A stretch of DNA of 64,000 nt. Source: Panicum virgatum. Taxonomy: Eukaryota; Streptophyta; Magnoliopsida; Poales; Poaceae. The stretch covers positions 15,055,714-15,119,713 of the forward strand of contig NC_053149.1 of NCBI RefSeq assembly GCF_016808335.1, given 5' to 3'. Position numbers and translations under genes: made by a program. A model generated the notes under the pieces. That model ran no database searches, was not told the origin of the DNA, and saw only the letters and a program-made list of their open reading frames with translations. Positions 23,858-35,675 of the stretch are shown here, one piece after another (position 1 is the first letter of the stretch; the number at the start of each line of letters is the position of its first letter).

Positions 23858-25543
23858 TGTAAGGATCGATGGACCAAGAGGGGGGGTGAATTGGGTTTTT
23901 TTCAAAATTCTAAAACAATTAAAACAACATTGGCCTATGCAATGCAAGAAAGGCTCAATTCAACAACCGGCTAACAAAGCAAACTACACAAGCTAGCAAA
24001 GATACAACAAGATAAGAAACTAAGCAAGATAGAGCTAAGTTATGATCTCTAAGGTCAAGCATATGAATAATTGCATGAAAGTAAGTGCTTGAAATGAAAG
24101 AGTGGGCAAGAGACAACCGAATTTTTTCCTGTGGTGTCGATGTGTTGGCACACACCCCTAATCCACGTTGTGACACTCACTAAGAGTCTTGTCACCTCCC
24201 ATGTCACCGAGACTTGGGCGCTCACTAAGAGTCTCCGTTCACCATCCCGGCGTGGTGGAGCTCAAGCCACGTACAACCTTCTTCGGGCTCCCACAATCTT
24301 TGGCAAGCTCCGGAAGAAACACCTTCAATCACCAAGATCGCCTAGGTGCTACCAATCACCAAGAGTAACAAGCTAGGGTCTTCACTTGAGCAAGAACCGA
24401 TCACCAAGAACGGATGCACACAAGCTTCTCTCTACTCAAGTCCTTAGTCTTGCTTCTTGAATGATTGAATGAACAAATGTATGGAAGATGAAGCTCAAGG
24501 TGGCTCTCAACAATATATGAGTGTATGAAATGTTGTCTGGTGTCAAGAGTGTGCAAAATGACCCATTGGAGGGGTATATATAAGCAGCTCACACGAATAG
24601 AGCCGTTGGAGAAAAGCTGCCAGAAAACTGCTTAGCGTCGGTTAATCCGACGTACCTCCAATAGTCAGCATCGGTTTAACCGAAGAATGTAAACTGCCCA
24701 TTCTGAAAACTAGCCGTTACAACTTGGGCAGATTAACCGACGTATCATCGGTTTAACCGGTGAGTGTAGTTGTCCACTGATCAACTAAAAAAACAAGTCT
24801 CTGGACAACTGCACCGATGTTAACTCAAATCCATCGTCGGTTTAACCGGTGAGTACAACTTCTGAAATCTCTGGAAAAACCATCTCACTGGTCAATTGCA
24901 CCGACGTTTTATTTCAAACACCGTCGGTTTAACTGGTGTATAGAACTTGAAATACCCTGGAAAAACCAACTCTGGACTAATGCACCGATGTTAATTCAAA
25001 CATCATCGGTTTAACCAGTGTATAGAACCTGTCCAAACTCTGCTGACTGCGTTTAACCGACGTATAGAAAAATGGAAGCGTCGGTTAAACCAGTGTTTAG
25101 ATTTTTTCTGATTTTGCCTTTTCTGATTTGAGTCTTTAGTGAAATCCAAATATTCTTGAGATATAAGTTGAAAACCACTTATTTGAACTTCTAGGAACCT
25201 GAGTGACTATAGTGTGCATCCATTTTCAAATGACCACGTCCGTGCTCAAGTTACTTGACCTTAACCCATCTTAATAGTGCGATCACTACAAAACTATAAA
25301 ACCTATACTAACCTAAGTGTCCTTCTCAACCTTACAACACTTAGGACTAGAAAGATCCTTAGTCTTGTTATATGTTTGAGTTGAAACCTGAGATCGCCTT
25401 TTTGAATAAACGAAATTGAGGGGCCTCTTTTGACATATGACCAAATGAGCGATAATGATCTATTAAGTTGCACAAACTCATTAGTCACAATAAATGGTTG
25501 TCATTAATCACCGAAACATACCTAGAGGGCCTAGATGCTTACA
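23858..25543 (-). repeat. 3' LTR of the Sirevirus (1686 bp)
   Basis: In plus orientation it begins TGTAAGGATC and ends GATGCTTACA. Between about 24630 and 25110 it holds an array of cgtcggtttaaccggtg-type motifs paired with accgacg/accgatg. An extra repeat unit explains its length excess over the other LTR. Confidence 0.92.
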
Positions 25544-25558
25544 ATCTCCCCCTTTTTG
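25544..25558 (-). other. polypurine tract
   Basis: On the minus strand aaaaagggggagat immediately precedes the 3' LTR, a typical Sirevirus polypurine tract. Confidence 0.85.
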
Positions 25559-25853
25559 GTGATTGATGACAACACAAACATAAATAACGAGAGAGCGAGA
25601 AAGATAAAACAGGATAAACACAAGCAAACTCGAAAAAGGACCAAAGAGCTCAACGGCTCAAACGAAATCCATAGATATGTCTCAACACACGGCATACGCA
25701 AGAGTCAAATGTACATATCCATGAATTAACACCAAAAGAGATATAACATCAAAGTCCTGATAACTACGAGCTCTCTCTATCTCTACCCTCCCCCTGACTC
25801 CAACTCCCCCTAACTCTCTCCCCCTTTGGCATGAAGGCACCAAAAAAGGCGAG

Positions 25854-28365
25854 CTACTGATCCGGCTGTCGTGGCACGGCGAGGAAGCGGTCCGGATCGT
25901 CATCATCGGACGGAGAGCCCTCGGTGATGGATGGAAGCTGCTGGTCGGAGCTGACTAGGGGTGTGACTGTCGTGGAGGCTCTCGTACTGGCACTGCCTAG
26001 AAGAGGGTCTATAGATGTGGTAACCGGCTCAGCAGAAGAAGTGTCAGCATCTGAAGTAGTGAGTGATGAAGCTGCCGGCTGTGTCGACTGTGGAACTATA
26101 GACTCCTCTGCTCCTCCCCCTGAAGGTAGTGTCTGTGGTACAACGGGGAGGGCAACTGACTGAACTGCCGACGGAGAGTCCTGGAAGAGTGTGGTCACTG
26201 GCAGTGGTGAGAAGAGTGGACGACCGGCAGACCCAAGGAGTGCTGACATCGAGAACGTGGTCTCCGGCATCGCCGTAGTAGCTGGAGCTGCAGTAGGGGC
26301 TGGAGCTGGAGTGACTGCAAGCTGAGGTGCTCCAACACCCTGAAGTCCTGGCTGTCCTGGCTGCTGCAGGGCGAGTCCGGTGTGAGTGTAAAGCTGTGTA
26401 ATCACCCCGAACATCGCCATCATGCCCTGCTGCATCTGCTGGAACTGAGCGTCTGTCCTCCGAGAGACTCTGTCGATAAGCCCAACAAAACGCTCCTCGA
26501 TCTCGGGCGGCCTCCCTCTGAATCGCTGCAAGCTGAGCCTCATGGGCTCTCCTGGCCTCCTCCTGTGCTATCCGATCCTCTCCCTGCTGAGTGACAAGCT
26601 GCTAAAGTAGAGAGGTAAGCTCAGACGGCAGAGTCACCTGGGACTTTGTAACAGTAGCAGCTGCCGGTGACTCTGGAGCTGGCTCTCGGGACCCACCTGC
26701 CTCGTGGTCGTGACTGGCGGGTGCTGCAGGAAAGTACTCGGCATCCTCGGAGGAGTCTGACTCAAGCTCAGACCAGTGTATCTCATCATCTCCTCCGGGA
26801 AGCTGTGCCTCAGCTGCTAGGAGTGCCTCGTCCTCCTGTGCTACTCTGGCCTGTGCCTCATGTGACAACTGTGCCATGGCAGCTCTCTCTGCCTTTCTGC
26901 CCCTCCTCCGGTCCTAGGGAGCTGTCAGACGGTAAACTGGGAACCGGGGAGCCTCATCCTGACGGTACACGGCACTGACGGGTGACTCAGCTGGCACAAT
27001 CATAGAGCATATGTAGCTGATCCAGTGAGCATAAGGAAACTAGCGTACGACCCCCATCCCGTCAGTGATCACATCCTCAATCTCAGCTAAAATGAAGTCA
27101 ACAATGTCAAACGGCTCGTGAGTGAGTATGTGAAGAAGCAATACCTGCTGTAGACCTGTAAACCCCTCTGGGTAGCTACTCCTCGGTAACAAAGTCCTCC
27201 GGAGTGCCATGTGAATAGCGTACGCCTCTGGGGTCAGCAAGCTAGGTACTCTGGCATACGACGCTGGAAACGGATGGCGGAAGCACTGAGAGATCGCCTC
27301 GTGAGAAGGTGCAATCCCGCCAATAATAGCTCTGTGCGGTGGATCTGCGTCTCCGTATACCATCTCGTGCAGAGAGACACCAACCAAGTCAACTCCAAGT
27401 ATCCCTGCTATCGTCGCCCTAGACAGACCAAAGACCTGGCCTCCAAACACGAAGTGTACGGCTCTACGCTCAGGAGCGATCCAGGCTGTGGCATAGAATA
27501 CTCTGACCCAGTCCTCTATGTACCTATTCTGCTCCATCTGAAGTAGCCTGGGCAGACCTCTGAAGTGGGCAAAGTGCTCTCTAATATCAGCTCCCCCTGC
27601 AACTGTCCTCAGAGAAACCCAGTCAAGCACCCTGTGCGGAAAGATCATGTGCCCTCGCCTCTGGTAGGTCTCGTAGAAGCTGGCCTGAAGAAGTGTCCAG
27701 AATCTATGGTCGACCCTGCTGTCACGGGTCACAGGGAACCAGTCCTCCTCTCCAACACTCCACCTGAGCCTCTTGACCTTCGCCGCATTGGCCTTGGTCA
27801 AGTTCTGGAGAAGTACACCTGGCTCCAGACGCACAACAGTGTCCATACGGAACACTGCGCGCTCGGCCTATAGGGCCTCGGCTCTACGGGCTGCTGCTAC
27901 TGCGGATTTGCGAGGCTCCTATGGCTGGTGACCTCCTCGTGTCCTCGGTCCTGTGCGACGTTCGATCGCTGGTGAAGCCTCTGCAGCTGGGGACGTCTGC
28001 CGAGTGCGGCCAGAATGTCGTGGAGTCGGTGACCCCTGAGTACTCTGCCCCTGAGACTGCTCAGACTGCTCTGCCTCTGAATCTGCATCAGAATCTGCAG
28101 CTGTATCTGAGTGATCTGACTCTGCTGCTGCCTCTGTCGTGGCTCTGGTGGCCCTGGCACCTCTGACCCTACCCATGCCTCGGCCTCTGCCCCTGCCCCT
28201 GGCTGGCTGCTCCCTGATACTGAACGGTCGAGCACGGCCTGATGCCTGCTCCTCGGTGGCCTTGGCCACCATCTCGGCCCTCTCAGCCTCCCTCTCTACT
28301 CGGGTCCGCTTGCGGACCAGCTTCTCCACAACAACCTCCTTCCCTTTCCTCTTCTCGCGACCCAT
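25854..28365 (-). pseudogene. Sirevirus extra ORF after pol (envelope-like position), broken
   Basis: Sireviruses often carry an additional ORF between pol and the 3' LTR, sometimes called envelope-like; its function is unproven. Here it starts at the minus-strand ATG at 28365. The N-terminal part is strongly basic, with RGRGRGRG and acidic D/S/E tracts. A globular, tryptophan-rich section follows (27855-27040, about 270 codons: GEEDWFPVTRDSRVDHRFW, then VFGLSRATIAGILGVDL). The tail is acidic and S/T/P-rich. Stops near 27918, 27870 and 27040 and a frame change near 26570 break it into four pieces. No convincing transmembrane segment was seen, so the envelope label rests on position only. Confidence 0.6.
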
Positions 28366-29802
28366 CTCGACTGGCGGTGGCGCGGGTGTGTGCGGAATAC
28401 GAACGCGGCGCGGAGGCAGTGTGAACAGCGGCTCAGGCAAAACATTGAACACTTTGTGAGCGCTGAGCGGCGGCGGCTTCGGCGTGAAAAGTGTGGAGGC
28501 GCGGCTACGTGGGCAACGGCGTGCAGTGGCAGTGGTGGCTGCACGGAGGCGCTTGGTGGCGACGGCGCACGGGCGGCGCGGGCGGCGCTGGCGGCGGTGG
28601 TGCACGGGCGGCACTGGAGTGGAGCAGCGCGGTGGCGCAGGCTGTGCGCGGCGGCGGCGGCTGCAGGCCGGCATTGAGCGGTGACGGCGGCATGGACGAG
28701 CAAGGGCGCGGCGGCGCGTGAGTGCTGGTGGCGTGGAACGGCGATGGCGGCATGGCGGAGTCGAGCGGGGGCGCGGGGGCGTGAAGAAGCAAAAGAGAAA
28801 CAGAGGAGTGCGGCGTGGACAAGACACATATATGATAGGTGGGCCCCGCGATTTTCCTTGATGCCGGTTAAACCGATGCTTAGGCTTAGAACGCCGGTTG
28901 ATTGCATCGGTGCAGTTCACCCGAGACTCCTGCAGAAAATCATCTGAACGCCGGTTGATCCGACGATATGCAATTTGAACTCGCCGGTTGAACGCTGCTA
29001 ACACCGGTTGATTGCTGGGTCAGATCTGAGTTACGTTCACCGGTTGATCCGATGTTGAGATTTTTGTATACGCCGGTTGAACACCTGGTTTGCCTGAGCT
29101 GAGACAGAGACTTAGTAACGCCGGTTAAACCGATGGGTATAGATCCATTAGGTATTGATTTAACCGGTGAACCTAAAAACCCCTCACTCAGCTCACTCTT
29201 CTATGCTAAGTCCAATAAACTTATAAAATTCAACTAAAACAAGTTAATGGACTTGCATAGGCGACGTTACCCCTCAAAATAAATAGGGTAGCACACTAGC
29301 TTAATAGTTTTTCTTTTCAACACAAGGAAAAGCCGCAAAGAGAGACAAAGTGCCAAATAAAATGTATGAGTCTTGTCATAGGAATATTGAAGATAGGAAA
29401 CTTCAAACTCATCATGACATGACTCACTAGGCAATAATGCACCTAACACTTTGTTCTTTTCACTTTTCATGAATTAAGATCTTGTATATGAAACAAGTCT
29501 CATTTTCATCAAGTGATCTCCTTTGTGACCCTTACACATGCAATGATAATGCAAACTACAACCACATGCGAAAGAAGAGTAAACATGAAGTGCACATCTA
29601 TATGACAAGAAATGCATAACAAAAAATTAAGATCTACTTGTCAAGTTTAAACCCACGGGAAGCTTCTTCACGATGAGCCTTTCTACAAGCCTAGAGGGAA
29701 ACAAGTGGACCACCACTTCTAGCTAAACCCTTGCTCATCACTATCTAACCATGGTTAGACAAGTGTCCTATATGTATGCATTTTTCTATATGACATGGCA
29801 AC
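28366..29802. other. Sirevirus spacer between pol and the extra ORF
   Basis: The region 28500-28780 is very GC-rich with proline/arginine ORFs in many frames. The region 28860-29170 holds at least eight copies of cgccggtt(g/a)a..cgatg, echoing the LTR motif. The remainder is AT-rich and non-coding. Confidence 0.55.
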
Positions 29803-31335
29803 TTACATGACGTTTGCCGCATCTAACACATTAAGCTCATTCCTTAGCCTAACAAAAGTACTCTCGTCTAATGGTTTTGTGAAAATATCCGCCAATTGCT
29901 CCTCGGATCTCACACCTTGAAGAGATATGTCTCCCTTAGCTTCGTGATCATGCAAGAAGTGATGGCGAATATCAATGTGCTTTGTGCGAGAGTGTTGAAC
30001 CGGATTTTTGGCAATTTTTACGGCACTTTCATTGTCACAAAGGAGTGGGATCCTATCTAGTTTCACACCAAAGTCCAAAAGAGTTTGCTTCATATATAGG
30101 ATTTGGGCACAACATGCACCGGCCGCTATATATTCCGCTTCCGCGGTGGACAAAGCCACGGAATTTTGCTTCTTACTCGACCAAGAAACTAGAGAACGCC
30201 CAAGCAAGTGGCAACCCCCGGAGGTACTCTTGCGATCCACATGGCTTCCGGCAAAATCCGAATCCGAGTATCCCAAGAGATCTAAGCTAGCGCCTTTGGG
30301 GTACCACAAGCCTATGCTTGGGGTGTGCTTGAGATACCGAAGGATCCTATTCACAGCCGAGAGGTGTGATTCCTTTGGGTTTGCTTGAAAGTGGGCACAC
30401 AAGCACACACTAAACATTATATCGGGCCTAGATGCGATAAGGTAAAGCAAAGACCCTATCATAGAACGATAGAGGGATTGATCAACCGGTTGACCGTCCA
30501 CATCCAAGTCGAGATGCCCATTGGTTGCCATGGGTGTCTTGATTGGCTTGCACTCATCCATCTTGAACTTCTTCAAGATATCTTTAGTATACTTTTCTTG
30601 ATGGATGAATGTCCCTTTCTTCAATTGTTTGACTTGAAAACCAAGGAAGAAGGTCAATTCGCTAATCATGGACATCTCGAATTCCCTAGACATCATGGTA
30701 GCAAACTCATGGCTTAGTGAATCATTAGTTGAGCCAAAGATAATATCGTCAACATAAATTTGACAAATGAAAAGATCCCCGTTGACGTCTTTTGTGAACA
30801 ATGTGGTGTCCACCCTCCCAATCTTGAAGCCTTGCATGATTAGGAAGTCACGAAGCCTCTCATACCAAGCCCTTGGAGCTTGTTTGAGCCCATAGAGTGC
30901 CTTGTGCAACCTATAAACATGGTTAGGATTCCTCGGATCTTCAAACCCGGGAGGTTGCTCAACATAAACAAGTTCGTTAATAACGCCATTTAAGAAAGCA
31001 CTTTTCACATCCATTTGATATAACTTGATATTATGAAGTGAGGAGTAAGCAAGAAGGATGCGGATAGCTTCAAGTCTTGCGACCGGAGCAAAAGTTTCAC
31101 CAAAATCCAAACCTTCGACTTGAGAAAACCCTTTTGCCACAAGTCTTGCTTTGTTGCGTATCACCACCCCATGTTCATCTTGCTTGTTTTGAAAGACCCA
31201 CTTAGTGTCGATGATGTTCTTGTCTTTCGGAGGAGCTTCGAGGACCCAAACTTCATTGCGGGTGAAGTTGTTCAATTCTTCTTGCATGGCCATCACCCAA
31301 TCCGAGTGCTCAAGCGCTTCCTCTATGCTAGTGGG
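29803..31335 (-). pseudogene. copia reverse transcriptase/RNase H, N-terminally truncated
   Basis: About 497 codons are open from 31296. Visible motifs are [11 protein letters not shown] and RLVAKGFSQ near the start, the reverse-transcriptase active site [24 protein letters not shown], RNase [12 protein letters not shown] and the C-terminal [13 protein letters not shown]. The C-terminus is complete (stop at 29803). Upstream, pol sequence continues back to about 31335 (EEALEHSDW) and then meets gag sequence directly. Protease, integrase and the link to reverse transcriptase are absent, so it would not be made in its normal polyprotein. Relics of this kind are common in copia elements. Confidence 0.9.
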
Positions 31336-32284
31336 TTCTTCGAGTGCTCATGGCGATGTTTGCTTTTATTGTCCTTCTTTCTCTTGTCCGGCTTGGGGCA
31401 ATCGGGAGAGATGTGGCCTTTTTCTCCACAATTGTAGCAAGTTTTGTACTTGGCATCTTCCCTTGGCTGGAACATTCTTCTTTTAGGGTCAAAGTTGTAA
31501 CCCTTCTTGTTTATCATGTCGCTCAACCGTGTGAAATTTCTCATCATGAGAGCAAGTTCTCCATCTTCTTCATCATCGGATGAGCTTTCATGATGATCCT
31601 CTTCTTCATTGCTTGAGCTTGATTCTTGCTTGATCATCTTGAGCTTGTGAGCCTTGTTTGCCTTGGTTTTGAGAGCGATTGACTTGCTTGTTGTTGGCTC
31701 TTCGGACATACCAAGGATACCCATTTCATGAGCGCGAATTTCACCCACAAGCTCTCCCACTTCCATCGTATCAAGATTCTCCTTTTGAAGCATAGCATTG
31801 ATGATGTTGTACTTGGGCTTCGGAAGGAGCATGAGAATCTTGCGGTTGATGGAGCCACTGTCAATTTTAGAAACTTCAAGAGCATTAATGTCCTTGACAA
31901 TGACATTCAAGCGAGAATACATATCATTGCGATTTTCATGAGCTAGCATCTTAAAGGAATCATACTTAGCTCTAAACAAGTGATATTTTTTTTCACGGAC
32001 TTTTGTGGAGCCTTCATGAATTTTAATTAGCTCTTTCCATATATCACTTGCTAAGTCCATGCCATTTACTCTAGCAAAGACTTCCTCACTAATGGCTTCG
32101 AAAATTGCATTTCTAGCCTTAGCATTCCATTTTAATTGCTCCGAGGTGGGAGTTCCGATAAACCCGGTCTTTGTTGCCAACCACACTTCGGGGCAATCGC
32201 ATCAAGGTATGCGGCCATACGAACTTTCCAATATGCAAAGTTCTTGCCCTCGAAGTGAGGTGGCGAACCTCCCATCTTGGCCAT
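31323..32284 (-). pseudogene. Sirevirus gag, frameshifted and C-terminally truncated
   Basis: Gag forms the particle that packages element RNA. The ATG is at 32284 (minus). The first 33 or so codons read in one frame, then a base is missing in the run at 32187-32194 and the rest lies in the next frame. The main part (32186-31323) has the copia Gag fold region, an acidic SSSNEEEDHHESSSDDEEDG stretch and a CCHC zinc knuckle (CYNCGEKGHISPDC). It ends in a foreign reading of pol sequence, created by the deletion near 31340. With two lesions it is non-functional. Confidence 0.88.
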
Positions 32285-32325
32285 AGCTCTAGGCGGTGAA
32301 GCCTAATGATCTAAATGAGCAACGA

Positions 32326-32340
32326 GGCTCTGATACTAAT
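32326..32340 (-). other. primer binding site of the Sirevirus
   Basis: Directly inside the 5' LTR the minus strand reads TTAGTATCAGAGCCT. This is the initiator-methionine tRNA site with one G changed to A. Confidence 0.8.
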
Positions 32341-33943
32341 TGTAAGGATCGATGGACCAAGAGGGGGGGCGAATTGGGCCTTTTTAAAAATTCTAAAACA
32401 ATTAAAACAACCTTGGCCTATGCAATGCTAGAAAGACTCAATTCACCAACCGGCTAACAAAGCAAACTACACAAGCTAGCAAAGATACAACAAGATAAGA
32501 AACTAAGCAAGGTAGAGCTAAGTTATGATCTCTAAGGTCAAGCACATGAATAATTGTATGAAAGTAAGTGCTTGAAATGAAAGAGTGGGCAAGAGACAAC
32601 CGGATTTTTTTCCCGTGGTGCCGATGTGTTGGCACACACCCCTAATCCACGTTGTGACACTCACTAAGAGTCTTGTCACCTCCCATGTCACCGAGACTTG
32701 GGCGCTCACTAAGAGTCTCCGTTCACCATCCCGGCGTGGTGGAGCTCAAGCCACGTACAACCTTCTTCGGGCTCCCACAATCCTTGGCAAGCTCCGGAAG
32801 AAACACCTTCAATCACCAAGATCGCCTAGGTGCTACCAATCACCAAGAGTAACAAGCTAGGGTCTTCACTTGAGCAAGAACCGATCACCAAGAACGGATG
32901 CACACAAGCTTCTCTCTACTCAAGTCCTTAGTCTTGCTTCTTGAATGATTGAATGAACAAATGTATGGAAGATGAAGCTCAAGGTGGCTCTCAACAATAT
33001 ATGAGTGTATGAAATGTTGTCTGGTGTCAAGAGTGTGCAAAATGACCCATTGGAGGGGTATATATAAGCAGCTCACACGAATAGAGCCGTTGGAGAAAAG
33101 CTGCCAGAAAACTGCTTAGCGTCGGTTAATTCGACGTACCTCCAATAGTCAGCATCGGTTTAACCGAAGAATGTAAACTGCCCATTCTGAAAACTAGCCG
33201 TTACAACTTGGGCAGATTAACCGACGTATCATCGGTTTAACCGGTGAGTGTAGTTGTCCACTGATCAACTAAAAAAACAAGTCTCTGGACAACTGCACCG
33301 ATGTTAACTCAAATCCATCGTCAGTTTAACCGGTGAGTACAACTTCTGAAATCTCTGGAAAACCATCTCACTGGTCAATTGCACCGACGTTTTATTTCAA
33401 ACACCGTCGGTTTAACCGGTGTATAGAACCTGTCCAGACTCTGCTGACTGCGTTCAACCGACGTATAGAAAAATGGAAGCGTCGGTTAAACCGGTGTATA
33501 GATTTTTTCTGATTTTGCCTTTTCTGATTTGAGTCTTGAGTGAAATACAAATATTCTTGAGATATAAGTTGAAAACCACTTATTTGAACTTCTAGGAACC
33601 TGAGTGACCATAGTGTGCATCCATTTTCAAATGACCATGTCTGTGCTCAAGTTACTTGACCTTAACCCCTCTTAATAGTGCGATCACTACAAAACTATAA
33701 AACCTATACTAACCTAAGTGTCCTTCTCAACCTTACGACACTTAGAACTAGAAAGATCCTTAGTCTTGTTATATGTTTGAGTTGAAACCCGAGATCGCCT
33801 TTTTGAATAAACGAAATTGAGGGGCCTGTTTTGACATATGACCAAATGAGCGATAATGATCTATTAAGCTGCACAAACTCATTAGTCACAATAATGGTTG
33901 TCATTAATCACCGAAACATACCTAGAGGGCCTAGATGCTTACA
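32341..33943 (-). repeat. 5' LTR of the Sirevirus (1603 bp)
   Basis: It begins TGTAAGGATC and ends GATGCTTACA in plus orientation, as the other LTR does. It lacks one ~83-bp repeat unit present in the left copy. The difference lies in the motif array, where unequal pairing is easy. Confidence 0.92.
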
Positions 33944-33948
33944 CGCCC

Positions 33949-34070
33949 AACACAACAGATAGTTCCACCGGATCCCCTTACATACTCACAACACCGTACT
34001 AGAGCAGCCAGAGCGGCGAAGAGACGAGGGTGGCGGGGCACAGGGGCAGTACCATGTCACAAGCGTGGAC
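33949..34070 (+). pseudogene. plant-mobile-domain-like gene fragment, 3' part
   Basis: If one CGCCC copy and the Sirevirus are removed, the frame ending at 23857 continues here without a break as a basic tail (PPDPLTYSQHRTRAARAAKR) to a stop near 34066. This shows that the Sirevirus landed in an exon. Confidence 0.5.
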
Positions 34071-34458
34071 GTATCTAGATCGTAGGACTTGTTATGTTCT
34101 ATGCAGACGTGCTCATTGTGGTATGATGTGACTTATCATGGTACTCATGATGGTAATTTCGATTACATGTTGTTTACTTTTGTGTGATTCATGTGGTAGG
34201 CTTTGAGCTTTTTTCTTGATCACAAGTACCGTAGCATTCATTGCATGACGACCTTGTGTAATATTGCCTCAACACTACATAGCATTGGATCCTTCTGCTC
34301 CCTTACTTTTGACCGTGCATGAAAAGTTGTAAATGATCAATGCGCTCTACACTGTTGCGCTTGCACGCCGTGCCAAGAAATGACCACTCACTGCCATCAA
34401 CAGTTTGGTGCAGATGGGAACCTCCATGAACTTTGTCTATGCACCAGCTCTGAAGCTC

Positions 34459-34466
34459 TATAAATA
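34459..34466 (+). promoter_or_regulatory. TATA box of the first GRF-type gene
   Basis: TATAAATA lies 86 bp upstream of the ATG at 34545, within a short stretch rich in 'cacaca'. It suggests the gene arrived with its promoter. Confidence 0.45.
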
Positions 34467-34544
34467 ATGGCAGCACACAGCCTCCACACATCACACAACA
34501 CACCCGAACATCACATAGGCACACAGCAAAACCACCAAAGCACT

Positions 34545-35675
34545 ATGTCATCCTCAAGATCCACCTAGATCCAATGGGACAAGGTGAGGGAACCAGTGCC
34601 TGAAGGGATCCAAGTGCCTATGTGCTTTTGTGGTTCCTTGTGCAAGCTCATGGAATCTAAGGTTTTGGGTGACGACTTCGGCATGAGATTTTTCATGTGC
34701 GACAACTACACGTACGACCCGCTGAAGCGTTGCGACAATGATAGACATAAGGTACTTCATGAAACACTCTGGTTCGCACTTATCAGTTTGATATGGACTT
34801 GTAATTTTTGTTTGAACAAAGAGTCCACCTATGTTGCACGGATACGCGGATACGGATACCGGTACGCGATACGGCAATACTCCGATATGCCATTTCTCCC
34901 AAAATGCAGATACGGGGATACGGCAATATATTTAAAAAATAATAACTCCACCATAATTTGAAATTAGCACACAGCCCATAAATATTACATAACATAATAA
35001 TAACATTATTCAAGAAATAATGTTCAACGGTTCAAGTCATAACTTTCAGGCCATGAAGCCATCATTCAAACTTAGGTTCAACAGACACATAACGTAGCAA
35101 CTAGAGCCCACCTGCTCGTACAAGGTGGTTGTACAGCTGCACAGATTGCTCTTATATGTAGCGAATGAGTACCAGTTTCAAGGTTTCCCACATGTATCAG
35201 TAAGGTATCTAAGAAGTATCCGGTTCATTTTATTATTTGAAAATCCCACATAGAGGGTCCACCACCTCTATGTGATTTCGTGCAGTGGTTCGACACGGAG
35301 CAGTCGCAGGAAGCTAAGGACCATGTTGAATGCGAAGCAAGGTGGGCTGTGAAAAGGTGGCAGCGAATGTTATATGAGGAACATAAAGAGGAGAAGCGCA
35401 AGAAAGATCAAGAAAAGATCCATAAAAGGATGGAGGTGGTGGACCGACAGGAGGCGGAAGAACAGGTGGTGGACAGGGAGAGGAAGCGAGAGAGCCGTGC
35501 GAAGAAAGCAGGGCCCATTGCTATAGGAAGGGGAAATATCCCTGGTGCACTCAGTAAAGCACCACCTTGTTATCCTTGCTTTTTAGATTCCCTAAGGCAT
35601 GTTAGGATTAGTTCCAACATGAGGCTATCATGTTGCACATGCCACTGCGCTTTATTGTTCAAGTTTACCACTTAG
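34545..35675 (+). pseudogene. GRF-type zinc-finger gene, nonsense codon near the start
   Basis: GRF zinc ribbons bind nucleic acid in known proteins; the role of this grass family is not known to me. Exon 1 (34545-34751) carries CFCGSLCK and GMRFFMCDNY. Exon 2 (from 35256) carries LCDFVQWFDTEQ, completing the C-C-C-C pattern. A long, charged K/E/R-rich stretch follows, probably helical (RWQRMLYEEHKEEKRKKDQE). Codon 8 is TAG, so a full product is not made. The intron (34752-35255) holds a 'gatacg(c)ggatacgg' repeat segment at 34838-34930. The ORF runs to a stop at 35675, although the real end may be earlier. Confidence 0.6.

Larger units (their letters stand above)
23858..33943 (-). mobile_element. 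Sirevirus-type Ty1/copia element, internally deleted, 10086 bp
   Basis: Both ends carry CGCCC (23853-23857 and 33944-33948). The LTRs are 23858-25543 and 32341-33943. On the minus strand the order is 5' LTR, primer site, gag, reverse transcriptase/RNase H, an extra envelope-like ORF, polypurine tract, 3' LTR. The extra ORF after pol, the LTR motif arrays and the G-rich polypurine tract place it in the Sirevirus (Maximus) lineage. Protease, integrase and the start of reverse transcriptase are missing through one deletion near 31340. The LTRs differ by few substitutions plus an ~83-bp segment (about 24950-25033) present only in the left one, so insertion was fairly recent. It cannot transpose on its own. 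Confidence 0.92.

Noticed and set aside
28296..29004. 200- to 360-codon minus-strand ORFs overlapping the start of the Sirevirus extra ORF
   Set aside because: The upstream part is low-complexity P/R/A/H-rich sequence in several frames; the ATG at 28365 is the first one followed by plausible protein sequence.
34838..34930. gatacgcggatacgg repeats considered as a tandem array
   Set aside because: Units are irregular and too few; noted only as intron content of the first GRF-type pseudogene.
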